Part shown: piece after piece, positions 51,487 to 58,467 of the stretch
How the letters are laid out: each line of letters starts with the position of its first letter
How positions within the stretch are numbered: position 1 is the first letter of the stretch
Source of the DNA: a virus
Reading direction: 5' to 3' (one strand)
DNA length: 64,000 nucleotides
IMG/VR virus record: IMGVR_UViG_3300042453_005404
Coordinates: 62,001-126,000 of that record
Program-made: the position numbers and the translations under genes
The notes under the pieces: generated by a model
The model's database searches: none
Seen by the model: the letters and a program-made list of their open reading frames with translations, nothing else
What the model was told of the DNA's origin: nothing

Positions 51487-51828
51487 ATGATAAAAATATT
51501 GACAGGTGCCGAGCTAGTTCCCGGCAAAATGTATACTATTTGGGGGCGTTTGAATCGTGATACGTGGCCCGCATATCATCAACGACCAACTCTTCAATCA
51601 CCATCAACTGTTGCAACTGTTGCTCCATTGTTTCCATTGGAGCCATTTGTGTTTTTAGAACGCACGCCAAGTGAGTTTAGATGGAATGAAACCGATCCAA
51701 TGTATGACTACAAAATATTGACTTGTGACGGCGTTGTGGGCTGGCTATGCTTTCATGACGATGATTTGTCTGCTTTGGGTATTGGTTTTCGTGAATATGA
51801 TCCAAAAGACTTTGAAGTAAACCTTTAA
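51487..51828 (+). CDS. SH3-like superfamily member (divergent, Pro/Thr-rich loop)
   Basis: 113 residues, starting directly after the stop of the broken copy. ELVPGKMYTIWGRLNRDTWP, a loop of Pro, Ser and Thr (HQRPTLQSPSTVATVAPL), EPFVFLERT, YKILTCDGVVGWLCF and FEVNL. Same core order. The loop sits where type A and B members carry the GC-rich insert. Confidence 0.6.
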   Translation: MIKILTGAELVPGKMYTIWGRLNRDTWPAYHQRPTLQSPSTVATVAPLFPLEPFVFLERTPSEFRWNETDPMYDYKILTCDGVVGWLCFHDDDLSALGIGFREYDPKDFEVNL

Positions 51829-51852
51829 ATCGTAGCAACAACTTGATATACT
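51824..51852 (+). promoter_or_regulatory. promoter of the same class with a ten- to sixteen-base leader
   Basis: TTTAAA (51824-51829), 17 bases ending TGA, TATACT (51847-51852). The next ATG (51869) is 17 bases past the -10, so this transcript would have a short leader without a clear Shine-Dalgarno. Confidence 0.5.
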
Positions 51853-51868
51853 AAAACTAGTTAAACCT

Positions 51869-51979
51869 ATGAGCATTCAAAGCATAATTTCTGCCACAGT
51901 GTTTGCAAGTGTTTTCTTTTTGTGGATATTCACTTGTCCAATGATAACACACAAAAAGTGTTGCTGTTGTAAAAACTAA
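51869..51979 (+). CDS. 36-residue membrane micro-protein with Cys cluster
   Basis: ATG 51869, stop 51977-51979. A hydrophobic span (IISATVFASVFFLWIFTCPM) is followed by ITHKKCCCCKN, four consecutive Cys at the cytoplasmic tail. One of several hydrophobic micro-ORFs in this region. It lies just downstream of a promoter. Confidence 0.45.
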   Translation: MSIQSIISATVFASVFFLWIFTCPMITHKKCCCCKN

Positions 51980-51995
51980 CAAAAGGAAGCAAATC

Positions 51996-52193
51996 GTGCG
52001 TAACTATGAAAAACAAAAAGATCTTGTTAATGCCAATCTTGTTGAAGGTGAGTTGATCAACTACAAAAACAAAGTTTGCAGAGTTTCTATATCCCGTGGT
52101 GGCCCTTTAGACAAACCAAAAGTAAGTGTTGTTTTAACTCCTATGCCTCAAATCACAATCACAGAAGACACAGAAATCATTGTTTCTACATAA
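51996..52193 (+). CDS. small hypothetical protein (GTG start)
   Basis: 65 residues from GTG, with SD AAGGAAG at ideal spacing. EGELINYKNKVCRVSISRGG, KVSVVLTPMPQ, ITEDTEIIVS: an all-beta small domain, probably a barrel. No family recognised. Confidence 0.55.
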   Translation: MRNYEKQKDLVNANLVEGELINYKNKVCRVSISRGGPLDKPKVSVVLTPMPQITITEDTEIIVST

Positions 52194-52199
52194 ACGTTT

Positions 52200-52289
52200 A
52201 TGACTTTCCGCCATGAGCTTTATGTTGTTTTTTGGATTGTTGTTGTTTTGTACGCATATGCGTTAGGTTTCGCACTCGCAAAATGCTAA
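52200..52289 (+). CDS. 29-residue membrane micro-protein candidate
   Basis: ATG 52200, stop 52287-52289. Nearly all hydrophobic (LYVVFWIVVVLYAYALGFAL). No good Shine-Dalgarno. Support is the membrane pattern and the lack of any other gene between 52194 and 52364. Confidence 0.35.
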   Translation: MTFRHELYVVFWIVVVLYAYALGFALAKC

Positions 52290-52328
52290 TATGCCTTGAT
52301 TACAAGCACAAACAAAAAATAAAATACC

Positions 52329-52363
52329 TTTAGATGTTCATGAACATATGATATTCTATATGC
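52329..52363 (+). promoter_or_regulatory. leaderless promoter for the RNA ligase gene
   Basis: TTTAGA (52329-52334), 17 bases ending TGA, TATTCT (52352-52357), six bases, ATG at 52364. The spacer contains the perfect 12-base palindrome TGTTCATGAACA (52335-52346). Confidence 0.75.
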
Positions 52364-53503
52364 ATGATGAACGTTCACCCGGCTCTTCGTTTCTCGTTTG
52401 ACCATCTTCGCACGGCTCTTATGACCCGTGTGGATTCTGGTGCAATCAACATCACTCGCAAGGGTTCTCTGGCCCTTTTCAACTATTCCAAGGATTGTCA
52501 GTTTGAGCATCTTTGGGATGATTATACCATCATGGCCCGTGGTCTTATTCTCGACATGGAGAATGAGTCTATTGTGGCTCTTCCTTTTCCCAAGTTCTTC
52601 AATGCGTCGGAGAAGGAGGGTGCTAGTGTTGTCAAGTTTGATGCTCCCTTTGATGCGTATACCAAGATGGACGGATCGCTGGGTATCGTGTATTTCCACA
52701 ATGGTTCATGGCACGTTGCAACCCGTGGTTCGTTTACGTCCGAACAGTCTGTGTGGGCAGAGAAGTGGCTGCACGATAACCTCAAGCCTTATCACCAGCT
52801 TGATCAGAATGTGACATATCTTTGTGAGATTATCTATGACAGCAACCGTATTGTTATCAACTACCCTTTTGAGGGTTTGGTGATGCTTGGTGCTTATAAC
52901 CGTGTTACCGGCATTGAGCTTGACTATGATCGTGATTTGCGTCCGTTGTGTGAGCGTATCGGTATGATGCTTGCAGAGCGTCACCAGTTCACTTCATTTG
53001 TTGCTGCACAGGAGTTTGTCAAGACTCTTCCCGGCAACGAGGAAGGTTTCGTTATTCGTTTTCGGGATTCTGGCGAGCGTGTAAAGCTCAAGGGTTCTGA
53101 ATATTGCTCTTTGCACAAGATGATTAGCAACATTACTCCTTTGGCTATCTGGGAGCTTTTGTGTGCGGGTTACTCCATTGAAGATTACAAGAAGGCTTTG
53201 CCGGAAGAGTTTTGGGATGAGGTTGACGAGATTGTTGGTCATTTCCAGCGTCGTGCTGCTTGTGTTATGCTGGATGTTGTGAACCTTTATTCCGAGGTTT
53301 CTGATTTGTCTGACAAGGATCTTGGTTTGAAGCTGGCTGGCGAGTTCAAGCGTCGTGAGAATGCTTCGTTGCTGTTCCCTTATCGTAAGAAGGGAACGGC
53401 TTTGGTTCACGGTTTGGTGATGAAGTCTTTGCGGCCTACTGGAAACGTGATTGAGGGATATGTGCCGTCTGCCATGCTCCAGCGTTCTCAGTCGGAGGAA
53501 TGA
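52364..53503 (+). CDS. T4 Rnl1-like RNA ligase
   Basis: 379 residues, near the length of T4 RNA ligase 1. ARGLILDMENESIVALPFPK, then FFNASE, precedes motif I YTKMDGSLGIVYF (adenylated Lys 101; Lys 99 in T4 Rnl1). CEIIYDSNRIVINYP is motif IIIa, EEGFVIRF motif IV and RVKLKGSEY motif V; a helical Rnl1-type C-terminal domain follows. In T4 this enzyme with Pnk repairs tRNA cut by host anticodon nucleases. Leaderless promoter. Higher GC than neighbours. The end supplies the GGAGG for the next gene. Confidence 0.85.
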   Translation: MMNVHPALRFSFDHLRTALMTRVDSGAINITRKGSLALFNYSKDCQFEHLWDDYTIMARGLILDMENESIVALPFPKFFNASEKEGASVVKFDAPFDAYTKMDGSLGIVYFHNGSWHVATRGSFTSEQSVWAEKWLHDNLKPYHQLDQNVTYLCEIIYDSNRIVINYPFEGLVMLGAYNRVTGIELDYDRDLRPLCERIGMMLAERHQFTSFVAAQEFVKTLPGNEEGFVIRFRDSGERVKLKGSEYCSLHKMISNITPLAIWELLCAGYSIEDYKKALPEEFWDEVDEIVGHFQRRAACVMLDVVNLYSEVSDLSDKDLGLKLAGEFKRRENASLLFPYRKKGTALVHGLVMKSLRPTGNVIEGYVPSAMLQRSQSEE

Positions 53504-53505
53504 TC

Positions 53506-53811
53506 ATGCAACTCGGCAAGATGTATTTGGTTAAAGAGCTTTTCTGGTTTCTTTATCCAACAAAAGAACGGGCGGAGTATGGGCGTGCGAGGGCGGCGTC
53601 CGTTGCGGCGATGGCGTGGCGGTGGGCGGCGAATAATGCAAAAGTGTTAAGCGAACGTTATAAATGCAACGTTTTTGTTGTTGAAGAAAACACTTGCGTT
53701 GTTTTGCTTGAAGTAGATGATGATTATTACAAGTTTCTTGATTGTAATGGAAACATTGGTTGGATTATTTGTCGGGATTTCTCCAACTATTTCGAGATTG
53801 CAAAGGAATAA
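53506..53811 (+). CDS. variable-loop SH3-like family, type A member 5
   Basis: 101 residues from the ATG at 53506 (GGAGG seven bases upstream; an ATG at 53500 overlaps the ligase stop). Variable loop EYGRARAASVAAMAWRWAAN (DNA 53570-53639, G-rich). Flanks as in the other members (KVLSERYKCNVFVVEENTCV; YYKFLDCNGNIGW), ending FEIAKE. Confidence 0.65.
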   Translation: MQLGKMYLVKELFWFLYPTKERAEYGRARAASVAAMAWRWAANNAKVLSERYKCNVFVVEENTCVVLLEVDDDYYKFLDCNGNIGWIICRDFSNYFEIAKE

Positions 53812-53817
53812 GCAACA

Positions 53818-54138
53818 ATGCAACTTGGTAAGATGTATTTGGTTAAAGAGCTTTTCTGGCTTCTCTTTCCAACAAAAGAAGTAGCGTGCGACCTTATGGC
53901 GATAGGCTGGGACAGCCCACTGGAGGCAACAGTGGAGAAGGGGCAGGCTTATCAAGAAGCAGACTATATAAGTGAACATATGTGTTGCGACGTTGCTGTG
54001 GTGGAAGAAAATACTTGTTTTGTGTTGCTTGAGCAAGATGAAAAGCTTTTCAAACTTCTTGATTGCAACGGTAACATTGGTTGGATATGGTGTAGGTGTT
54101 TGTCTTTTTCCAAGTATTTCGAACTTGTAAAGGAATAA
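53818..54138 (+). CDS. variable-loop SH3-like family, type A member 6
   Basis: 106 residues. Variable loop CDLMAIGWDSPLEATVEKGQ then AYQEA (DNA 53884-53960); this loop is less GC-rich and more acidic than the others, and the following segment (DYISEHMCCDVAVV) has also diverged. The conserved FKLLDCNGNIGWIW and FELVKE end remain. It could be an older copy whose loop has drifted to the genome's base composition. Confidence 0.65.
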   Translation: MQLGKMYLVKELFWLLFPTKEVACDLMAIGWDSPLEATVEKGQAYQEADYISEHMCCDVAVVEENTCFVLLEQDEKLFKLLDCNGNIGWIWCRCLSFSKYFELVKE

Positions 54139-54144
54139 GCAACA

Positions 54145-54447
54145 ATGCAACTTGGTAAGATGTATTTGGTTAAAGAGTATTATTGGTTTATGTTTCCAAC
54201 AAAAGAACTAGCGGAGGCCATCGCCGCTGGACGGCGGGCGCTGGCCGCACTCGATGCGGGCGCTGCGGGACGGAGGGTGGCGAGCGAAGATTATAACTGC
54301 AACAACGTTTCTTTTGTTGAAGAAAACACTTACGTTGTTTTGCTTGAACAAGACAATGATTATATCAAAATTCTTGACTCAAATGGAAACATTGGTTGGA
54401 TTGTTTGTTGGGATTTTTCCGACTTTTTCGAACTTGTAAAGGAATAA
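54145..54447 (+). CDS. variable-loop SH3-like family, type A member 7
   Basis: 100 residues. Variable loop EAIAAGRRALAALDAGAAGR (DNA 54211-54282), Ala/Arg-rich and probably helical. Conserved NCNNVSFVEENTYVVLLEQD and IKILDSNGNIGW. SD AAGGA from the upstream copy. Confidence 0.65.
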   Translation: MQLGKMYLVKEYYWFMFPTKELAEAIAAGRRALAALDAGAAGRRVASEDYNCNNVSFVEENTYVVLLEQDNDYIKILDSNGNIGWIVCWDFSDFFELVKE

Positions 54448-54453
54448 GCAACA

Positions 54454-54750
54454 ATGCAACTTGGTAAGATGTATCGTTTTACAGAAAGAGCAAAACGAGC
54501 TTGCATAAGGTATGCAATCAAAAACCGTTGGCCTCTCACGTTCTCTTCCGAGGTTAGTCTCGCAAAAGGTCGAGTGCGGGCGCAATATCCATTGGATTCA
54601 TGCATTGTTGTGTTAGAGTCTCACGAAACAACAACTTCTGGAAAGCTTTTGTCTGGTAAAACATCACGCAGACTTAAGGTTTTACTTCCTGATGGTAAGA
54701 TTGGTACGATGTATGTGGATACAACAGAATGGGAACAGGTAACTGAATGA
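54454..54750 (+). CDS. SH3-like superfamily member (type A-derived, loop without GC insert)
   Basis: 98 residues. The first 30 bases (MQLGKMY codons) and leader are identical to type A copies, after which the protein diverges (RFTERAKRACIRYAIKNRWP), then CIVVLESHETT, LKVLLPDGKIGTMYV and WEQVTE. A hybrid made of a type A 5' end joined to a divergent body suggests recombination within the family. Confidence 0.6.
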   Translation: MQLGKMYRFTERAKRACIRYAIKNRWPLTFSSEVSLAKGRVRAQYPLDSCIVVLESHETTTSGKLLSGKTSRRLKVLLPDGKIGTMYVDTTEWEQVTE

Positions 54751-54818
54751 TTATGGTACTTTGCTTTGCTGCTAGCCTTTGTTTGGCGATTTGCTCACGA
54801 AAGCAAATCGTTCGATGA
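54747..54818 (+). CDS. 23-residue hydrophobic micro-protein candidate
   Basis: ATG overlaps the previous stop (ATGA at 54747) and the TGA overlaps the next ATG (54815). The peptide is IMVLCFAASLCLAICSRKQI plus VR: a short membrane-like segment with Cys and a basic end. The double overlap favours translation. Confidence 0.4.
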   Translation: MIMVLCFAASLCLAICSRKQIVR

Positions 54819-54994
54819 AAACCATTAAACTACCAGAAACCATTGAACGTTCAACAGTGCTACTTGTTTTTGGCTTAATCGTGTTTTCTGGCATGATCGG
54901 TTTTGCTTTTGGTGCTGATGCCGGTTATGCCAAAGGATTCCAAGATGGTTCACAAAGCCGCACTGTTTCTCCCATACCTCTTCAAATGCCCTAA
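54815..54994 (+). CDS. small membrane protein
   Basis: 59 residues from the ATG at 54815, in the ATGA overlap. After KTIKLPETIERS a single membrane span (VLLVFGLIVFSGMIGFAFGA) is followed by AGYAKGFQDGSQSRT, a Gly-rich motif also seen in small phage holin-like or inner-membrane proteins. Too short and with only one span to call a holin. Confidence 0.5.
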   Translation: MKTIKLPETIERSTVLLVFGLIVFSGMIGFAFGADAGYAKGFQDGSQSRTVSPIPLQMP

Positions 54995-55021
54995 AATCCA
55001 GCGGTTTAAGAAAAAGCAATA

Positions 55022-55047
55022 ATACGTTTAGATATTCGTGAACGTAT
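55022..55047. repeat. inverted repeat over a leaderless promoter
   Basis: ATACGTT (55022-55028) and AACGTAT (55041-55047) are perfect inverted copies 12 bases apart, covering the -35 and the spacer of the promoter at 55027. A repressor operator is possible. Confidence 0.4.
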
Positions 55048-55061
55048 GCTATTCTAAAAGC
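55027..55061 (+). promoter_or_regulatory. leaderless promoter for gene 55062
   Basis: TTTAGA (55027-55032), 17 bases ending TGC, TATTCT (55050-55055), six bases, ATG at 55062. Confidence 0.75.
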
Positions 55062-55256
55062 ATGAAGAACAACACGGTTTCTGCTCGTCGTCTCGCTCGT
55101 TCGATGGAGTCTAGCGTCAAGCTTATCGCTCGCAAGTTTGCACGCTTGAACGAAGCACAGCGTCTTCGTGCAATGCAGATTATTGCGAACATGGATGATC
55201 TTAGGTCGTTTGAGTCCATCGTTCGTAACTCGTTTGTGTGCAACACGGAGCTCTGA
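55062..55256 (+). CDS. small basic helical protein
   Basis: 64 residues. The start is fixed by the leaderless promoter. Basic, helical (VSARRLARSMESSVKLIARK, FARLNEAQRLRAMQIIANMD), which could bind nucleic acid. No known family. The next gene follows after three bases. Confidence 0.55.
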   Translation: MKNNTVSARRLARSMESSVKLIARKFARLNEAQRLRAMQIIANMDDLRSFESIVRNSFVCNTEL

Positions 55257-55259
55257 AAC

Positions 55260-55466
55260 ATGGGATACGTAAAAGACATGGTGCTTCACAAGCAAGAAGA
55301 GCTTGCTGGTGAGATTCACGAAGATGCTTTTCTCGCTTATCTGGAAGAGATGGAGCAGATTCAAAACAATCACATTCTGGCAGATCATGTGATTCTTAGC
55401 AATGGCAAGCGTTGCTATATTCAAGCGAACTGTTATCCTGCTGACGGTGTGTGTGAGTGCAAGTAA
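55260..55466 (+). CDS. small acidic hypothetical protein
   Basis: 68 residues. Acidic helix (EELAGEIHEDAFLAYLEEME) followed by a Cys-rich end (KRCYIQANCYPADGVCECK) that might bind metal. The stop overlaps the next ATG (TAATG). Function unknown. Confidence 0.55.
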   Translation: MGYVKDMVLHKQEELAGEIHEDAFLAYLEEMEQIQNNHILADHVILSNGKRCYIQANCYPADGVCECK

Positions 55467-55741
55467 TGCAACTCGGTAAGATGCATTTGGTTAAAGAGTG
55501 GTTTTGGTTTCTTTATCCAACAAAAGAAAAGACGTGGCGCTCGGGGCCAGCGGCGAGGGCGGATAATGCAAAATTGTTAAGCGAACATGTCCAATGCAAC
55601 GTTTTTGTTGTTGAACCAAACACTTGTGTTGTTTTGCTTGAAGTAGATAATGGTTATTTTAAGCTTCTTGATTCAAACGGAAACATTGGTTGGATTCGTT
55701 GTTGGAGTTTCGCCTCCTATTTCGAGCTTGTAAAGGAATAA
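55466..55741 (+). CDS. variable-loop SH3-like family, type A member 8 (shortest loop)
   Basis: 91 residues from the ATG overlapping the previous stop. Variable loop only about 13 residues (TWRSGPAARADNA; DNA 55530-55568). Flanks KLLSEHVQCNVFVVEPNTCV and FKLLDSNGNIGWIRCW. It shows that loop length varies by whole codons. Confidence 0.65.
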   Translation: MQLGKMHLVKEWFWFLYPTKEKTWRSGPAARADNAKLLSEHVQCNVFVVEPNTCVVLLEVDNGYFKLLDSNGNIGWIRCWSFASYFELVKE

Positions 55742-55747
55742 GCAACA

Positions 55748-56047
55748 ATGCAACTTGGTAAGATGTATTTGGTTAAAGATTGGTTTTGGTTTCTTTATCC
55801 AACAAAAGAACTGGCGATGCGTGGGCGGAGCTCGGGGGAGGGGGCGATGACGCTGGCGAACGGGCGGCTGGGCGCAGAATGGTTGAGCCAAGAATTTAAA
55901 TGCAACGTTGGTGTTGTTGAACCAAACACTTGCTTTGTCTTGCTTGAAGTAGATGAAGTATATTTCAAGGTTCTTGATTGTAATGGAAACATTGGTTGGA
56001 CTTATTGCTTTGATTTCTCTGGTTATTTCGAACTTGTAAAGGAATAA
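55748..56047 (+). CDS. variable-loop SH3-like family, type A member 9
   Basis: 99 residues. Variable loop MRGRSSGEGAMTLANGRLGA (DNA 55814-55876). The following EWLSQEFKCNVGVVEPNTCF is shared with members 4 and 11, so right flanks fall into at least two sequence types (KVLSERYKCN and xWLSQxFKCN) that occur with either left flank. Confidence 0.65.
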   Translation: MQLGKMYLVKDWFWFLYPTKELAMRGRSSGEGAMTLANGRLGAEWLSQEFKCNVGVVEPNTCFVLLEVDEVYFKVLDCNGNIGWTYCFDFSGYFELVKE

Positions 56048-56051
56048 AGCA

Positions 56052-56351
56052 ATGAACGATCTTCAACTCGGTAAGATGTATTTGGTTAAAGAGTGGTTTT
56101 GGTTTCTTTATCCAACAAAAGAACTGGCGGCGGGGTTCTCGTCGCCGTCGAGGGCGGAGTGGTGGTGTAATGCAAAAGTGTTAAGCGAACGTTATAAATG
56201 CAACGTTTTTGTTGTTGAACCAAACACTTGCGTTGTTTTGCTTGAAGTAGATAATGGTTATTTTAAGCTTCTTGATTCAAACGGTAACATTGGTTGGATA
56301 TGGTGTAGGTGTTTGGCTTTTTCCAAGCATTTCGAACTTGTCAAGGAATAA
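56052..56351 (+). CDS. variable-loop SH3-like family, type A member 10
   Basis: 99 residues (NDLQLGKMYLVKEWFWFLYP). Variable loop AGFSSPSRAEWWCNA (DNA 56127-56173). Right flank KVLSERYKCNVFVVEPNTCV; end IGWIWCRCLAFSKHFELVKE, nearly the same end as member 6. Confidence 0.65.
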   Translation: MNDLQLGKMYLVKEWFWFLYPTKELAAGFSSPSRAEWWCNAKVLSERYKCNVFVVEPNTCVVLLEVDNGYFKLLDSNGNIGWIWCRCLAFSKHFELVKE

Positions 56352-56355
56352 AGCA

Positions 56356-56688
56356 ATGCAACTTGGTAAGATGTATTTGGTTAAAGAGTATTGTTGGTTT
56401 CTTTATCCAACAAAAGAACTGGCCTCGACGACGGGGCCACGGTGGTCGAGCGTGAGGCGGTGGCCCTCCGACGAGGAGCGCACGGTGGCTTATCGAGATG
56501 CAAAATGGTTGAGCCAAGCATTTAAATGCAACGTTGGTGTTGTTGAACCAAAAACTAGTTTTGTCTTGCTTGAACAAGACAAGGATCATTTCAAGGTTCT
56601 TGATTCAAACGGAAACATTGGTTGGATTCGTAGCGATGATTTTTCGAAAAATTTCAAGGTTTTGAATGAAAAGAAGAATAACCTTTAG
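56356..56688 (+). CDS. variable-loop SH3-like family, type A member 11
   Basis: 110 residues from the ATG at 56356, the family start; an open frame extends upstream only through the previous copy. Variable loop STTGPRWSSVRRWPSDEERT then VAYRDA (DNA 56423-56500), Trp- and Arg-rich. Right flank KWLSQAFKCNVGVVEPKTSF. The C-terminus has drifted (FKVLNEKKNNL) and its last codons overlap the -35 of the next promoter. Confidence 0.65.
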   Translation: MQLGKMYLVKEYCWFLYPTKELASTTGPRWSSVRRWPSDEERTVAYRDAKWLSQAFKCNVGVVEPKTSFVLLEQDKDHFKVLDSNGNIGWIRSDDFSKNFKVLNEKKNNL

Positions 56689-56718
56689 ATATGTCAAATA
56701 TTTTGGTATTATAGAAGT
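56684..56718 (+). promoter_or_regulatory. leaderless promoter for the phosphoesterase gene
   Basis: TTTAGA (56684-56689), 17 bases ending TGG, TATTAT (56707-56712), six bases, ATG at 56719. Confidence 0.75.
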
Positions 56719-57477
56719 ATGAAGCGAACGATTGTAATCGGTGATGTACATGGTTGCCTTGCAGAGCTCAAGGAGCTTGTTGACGAGGTTGGATATGTTC
56801 GTGGTGAGGATCGATTGATTCTTGCTGGTGATCTTGTGGATCGTGGTGTAGATTCTGCTGGAGTTGTTCGTTATGCAATGAAGATTGGTGCCGAGGCTGT
56901 TTGCGGCAATCATGACAACAAGCTTTTGCGTCGTTCCAAGCACCTTGCACGGCAGCGTAGCAATCCCGCATACGTCAACCCGATGAAGCCTTGCGAAGAC
57001 CAAGAAAACACTCTTGCGAGTCTTGGTGATGCAGAGTTGGCGTGGCTTGGATCTTTGCCTTATCATATCAAGCTTGACGAGTTTAACGCTGTTGTGGCTC
57101 ATGCTGGCATTGTTCCCGGTGTTCCTCTTGTTCGTCAACGTGATGAAGCGTTTATGATGGTTCGTTACGTTGATAAGGATAACGGCAAGATGAAGCATAT
57201 GGTTATGCCGGGATATCTTCGTCCAGAAAACAGTGATTACTGGGCAGATAAGTTTGACAGCAGCTTTGATGTTATCTTTGGCCACAACGTTGTTGGATTG
57301 AAGGATATCAAGGTTTGGGAAAACACTAACGGTGGTCGTTGCTTTGGTATCGATACTGGTTGTGTGTTTGGAGGACGCTTGAGCGCCCTTGTTATGCAAG
57401 CTCGCAGCAAGCCTTATGAGGTTATTCAAGTACAAGCACACAAGCAACACTGCGTTTCTGATCTATTTTCAGAGTGA
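56719..57477 (+). CDS. calcineurin-like metallophosphoesterase
   Basis: 252 residues. VIGDVHGCLAEL (D9, H11), LAGDLVDRG (D38), CGNHDNK (N64-H65-D66) and VVAHAGI (H128), plus a later GHNVV, are the complete metal-binding set of PPP/ApaH/Pnkp-type phosphatases. The substrate may be phosphoprotein, Ap4A or RNA 2',3'-phosphate. Bacterial Pnkp joins such a domain to a kinase and a ligase, and this phage encodes those two activities in separate genes nearby, so a role in RNA end healing is a reasonable inference. Leaderless promoter. Confidence 0.8.
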   Translation: MKRTIVIGDVHGCLAELKELVDEVGYVRGEDRLILAGDLVDRGVDSAGVVRYAMKIGAEAVCGNHDNKLLRRSKHLARQRSNPAYVNPMKPCEDQENTLASLGDAELAWLGSLPYHIKLDEFNAVVAHAGIVPGVPLVRQRDEAFMMVRYVDKDNGKMKHMVMPGYLRPENSDYWADKFDSSFDVIFGHNVVGLKDIKVWENTNGGRCFGIDTGCVFGGRLSALVMQARSKPYEVIQVQAHKQHCVSDLFSE

Positions 57478-57489
57478 AAAGAGCATAAT

Positions 57490-57687
57490 ATGGAAAACAA
57501 ACATAAGCACTTTACAGTATTCAACAATCGATGGTTTATGCTGTTTCGAGAGCAAGCAGGAGTGATTAGCGAAAGCCCTTGTTGGGTTTTGTTTTACGAC
57601 TGTTATTCGCATTACAACGAATCTTTGATCAAGCTTTTGATTGAAGCTGCAAGAGAATACAAAAGCGATAGACACCTAGCAATGTAA
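57490..57687 (+). CDS. small hypothetical protein
   Basis: 65 residues. Aromatic-rich N-terminus (HKHFTVFNNRWFMLFREQAG) and a helical C-terminus (ESLIKLLIEAAREYKSDRHL). Weak ribosome binding site (AAAAGAG). No family recognised. Confidence 0.5.
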   Translation: MENKHKHFTVFNNRWFMLFREQAGVISESPCWVLFYDCYSHYNESLIKLLIEAAREYKSDRHLAM

Positions 57688-57694
57688 GTCAAAA

Positions 57695-57883
57695 ATGAAC
57701 AACGACGAAAAGCAAAAACTTATCGACGATTTCGAAAAAGCTATTAGCGAGATTCGTGTGTTGCGTTACACTTCTCCAGATGAAGAGCTAAAAGGTCTTA
57801 GAGTTCATTTGTTTGAGAATGAATGGGATAGGTTGGAGCACACTATTAGAGAACTAAGAAAGAATGAAACCGAAGAAAGGTAA
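57695..57883 (+). CDS. small charged helical protein
   Basis: 62 residues. Two amphipathic helices (DEKQKLIDDFEKAISEIRVL; WDRLEHTIRELRKNETEER) that could form a coiled coil. Overlaps the next gene by 20 bases. Confidence 0.5.
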   Translation: MNNDEKQKLIDDFEKAISEIRVLRYTSPDEELKGLRVHLFENEWDRLEHTIRELRKNETEER

Positions 57884-58148
57884 GCTTTACACACTAGAGC
57901 TTAAATGGAACACAGATCCTGCGAATATCAGATCTGTTGCTGTATGGAATCGCAGACTTGATGTTGGTGACTTTATGGATAAATCATTAGTGATAGGCAG
58001 AATCGAATACAACAAAGATATGTTTATCTTTTTGGAAGATGGAACAAACGGATTTAGCCAAAAGAGTCCAAAGATTTTGACCAGCGATGGAGTTGTTGGG
58101 TATATTGTGCCAAACTATGATATCTGTTCGATGAAACGGGTTAAGTAG
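57864..58148 (+). CDS. SH3-like superfamily member (divergent)
   Basis: 94 residues; purine-rich leader. KKGKLYTLELKWN, then DMFIFLEDGTNGF, PKILTSDGVVGYIVPNYD and MKRVK follow the family order. The loop is an AT-rich, polar segment of about 35 residues. It is separate from the arrays and has no PTKE segment. Confidence 0.55.
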   Translation: MKPKKGKLYTLELKWNTDPANIRSVAVWNRRLDVGDFMDKSLVIGRIEYNKDMFIFLEDGTNGFSQKSPKILTSDGVVGYIVPNYDICSMKRVK

Positions 58149-58161
58149 AAAGAAGACGACT

Positions 58162-58467
58162 ATGAGCGAACGTTATCAGATTATAATCAAGGCTGGGGAG
58201 CATACTTTTCATTTCAAAACCAAGACAAGGGTTGGGGAGTTTTGGAACTTCTCAGAGGAGATGAAGGAGCATATTGATTGGGAGCAGATGGCTATTGGAT
58301 TGGACAAAAAGACCAAGGAAGTTTTGGACTCTGTGAGTTGTCCTAAGTGTAAGTCTAGCACACAGGAAACATTTATGGAGGGTCAGTATCTTGTTCCTTC
58401 TAGTGACAGGGATGCTATTATCAAGGCTTGCACTAAATGTCAGTGGTCTAGGTTGGAGCGACTATGA
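58162..58467 (+). CDS. zinc-ribbon hypothetical protein
   Basis: 101 residues; SD AGAAAGAAG. The N-terminal half is mixed (ERYQIIIKAGEHTFHFKTKT); the C-terminal half has SCPKCKSSTQ and ACTKCQWSRLE, two C-x2-C pairs about 30 residues apart. A nucleic-acid-binding ribbon is possible. The stop overlaps the next ATG (ATGA). Confidence 0.6.
   Translation: MSERYQIIIKAGEHTFHFKTKTRVGEFWNFSEEMKEHIDWEQMAIGLDKKTKEVLDSVSCPKCKSSTQETFMEGQYLVPSSDRDAIIKACTKCQWSRLERL

Larger units (their letters stand above)
53506..54750 (+). repeat. second array of variable-loop genes (three type A copies plus one divergent)
   Basis: Head-to-tail copies at 53506, 53818, 54145 and the divergent 54454. Junctions are the same AAGGAATAAGCAACA sequence, which ends one gene and provides the ribosome binding site of the next. 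Loops differ completely. Confidence 0.7.
55466..56688 (+). repeat. third array of type A variable-loop genes (four copies)
   Basis: Copies at 55466, 55748, 56052 and 56356. 5' and 3' segments are nearly identical in DNA; loops of about 13-26 codons are unrelated. The last copy has a degenerate C-terminus overlapping the next promoter. Confidence 0.7.

Noticed and set aside
54815-54994. A holin
   Set aside because: One membrane span and a Gly-rich tail are not enough, and no endolysin gene is next to it.
48117-56688. A CRISPR array or other short repeat-spacer locus
   Set aside because: The alternation of conserved and variable DNA is coding, about 300 bases per unit, and in frame throughout.
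56605-57450. A 281-codon minus-strand open frame
   Set aside because: Antisense to the metallophosphoesterase, whose motifs are complete; the antisense product has no recognisable domain.
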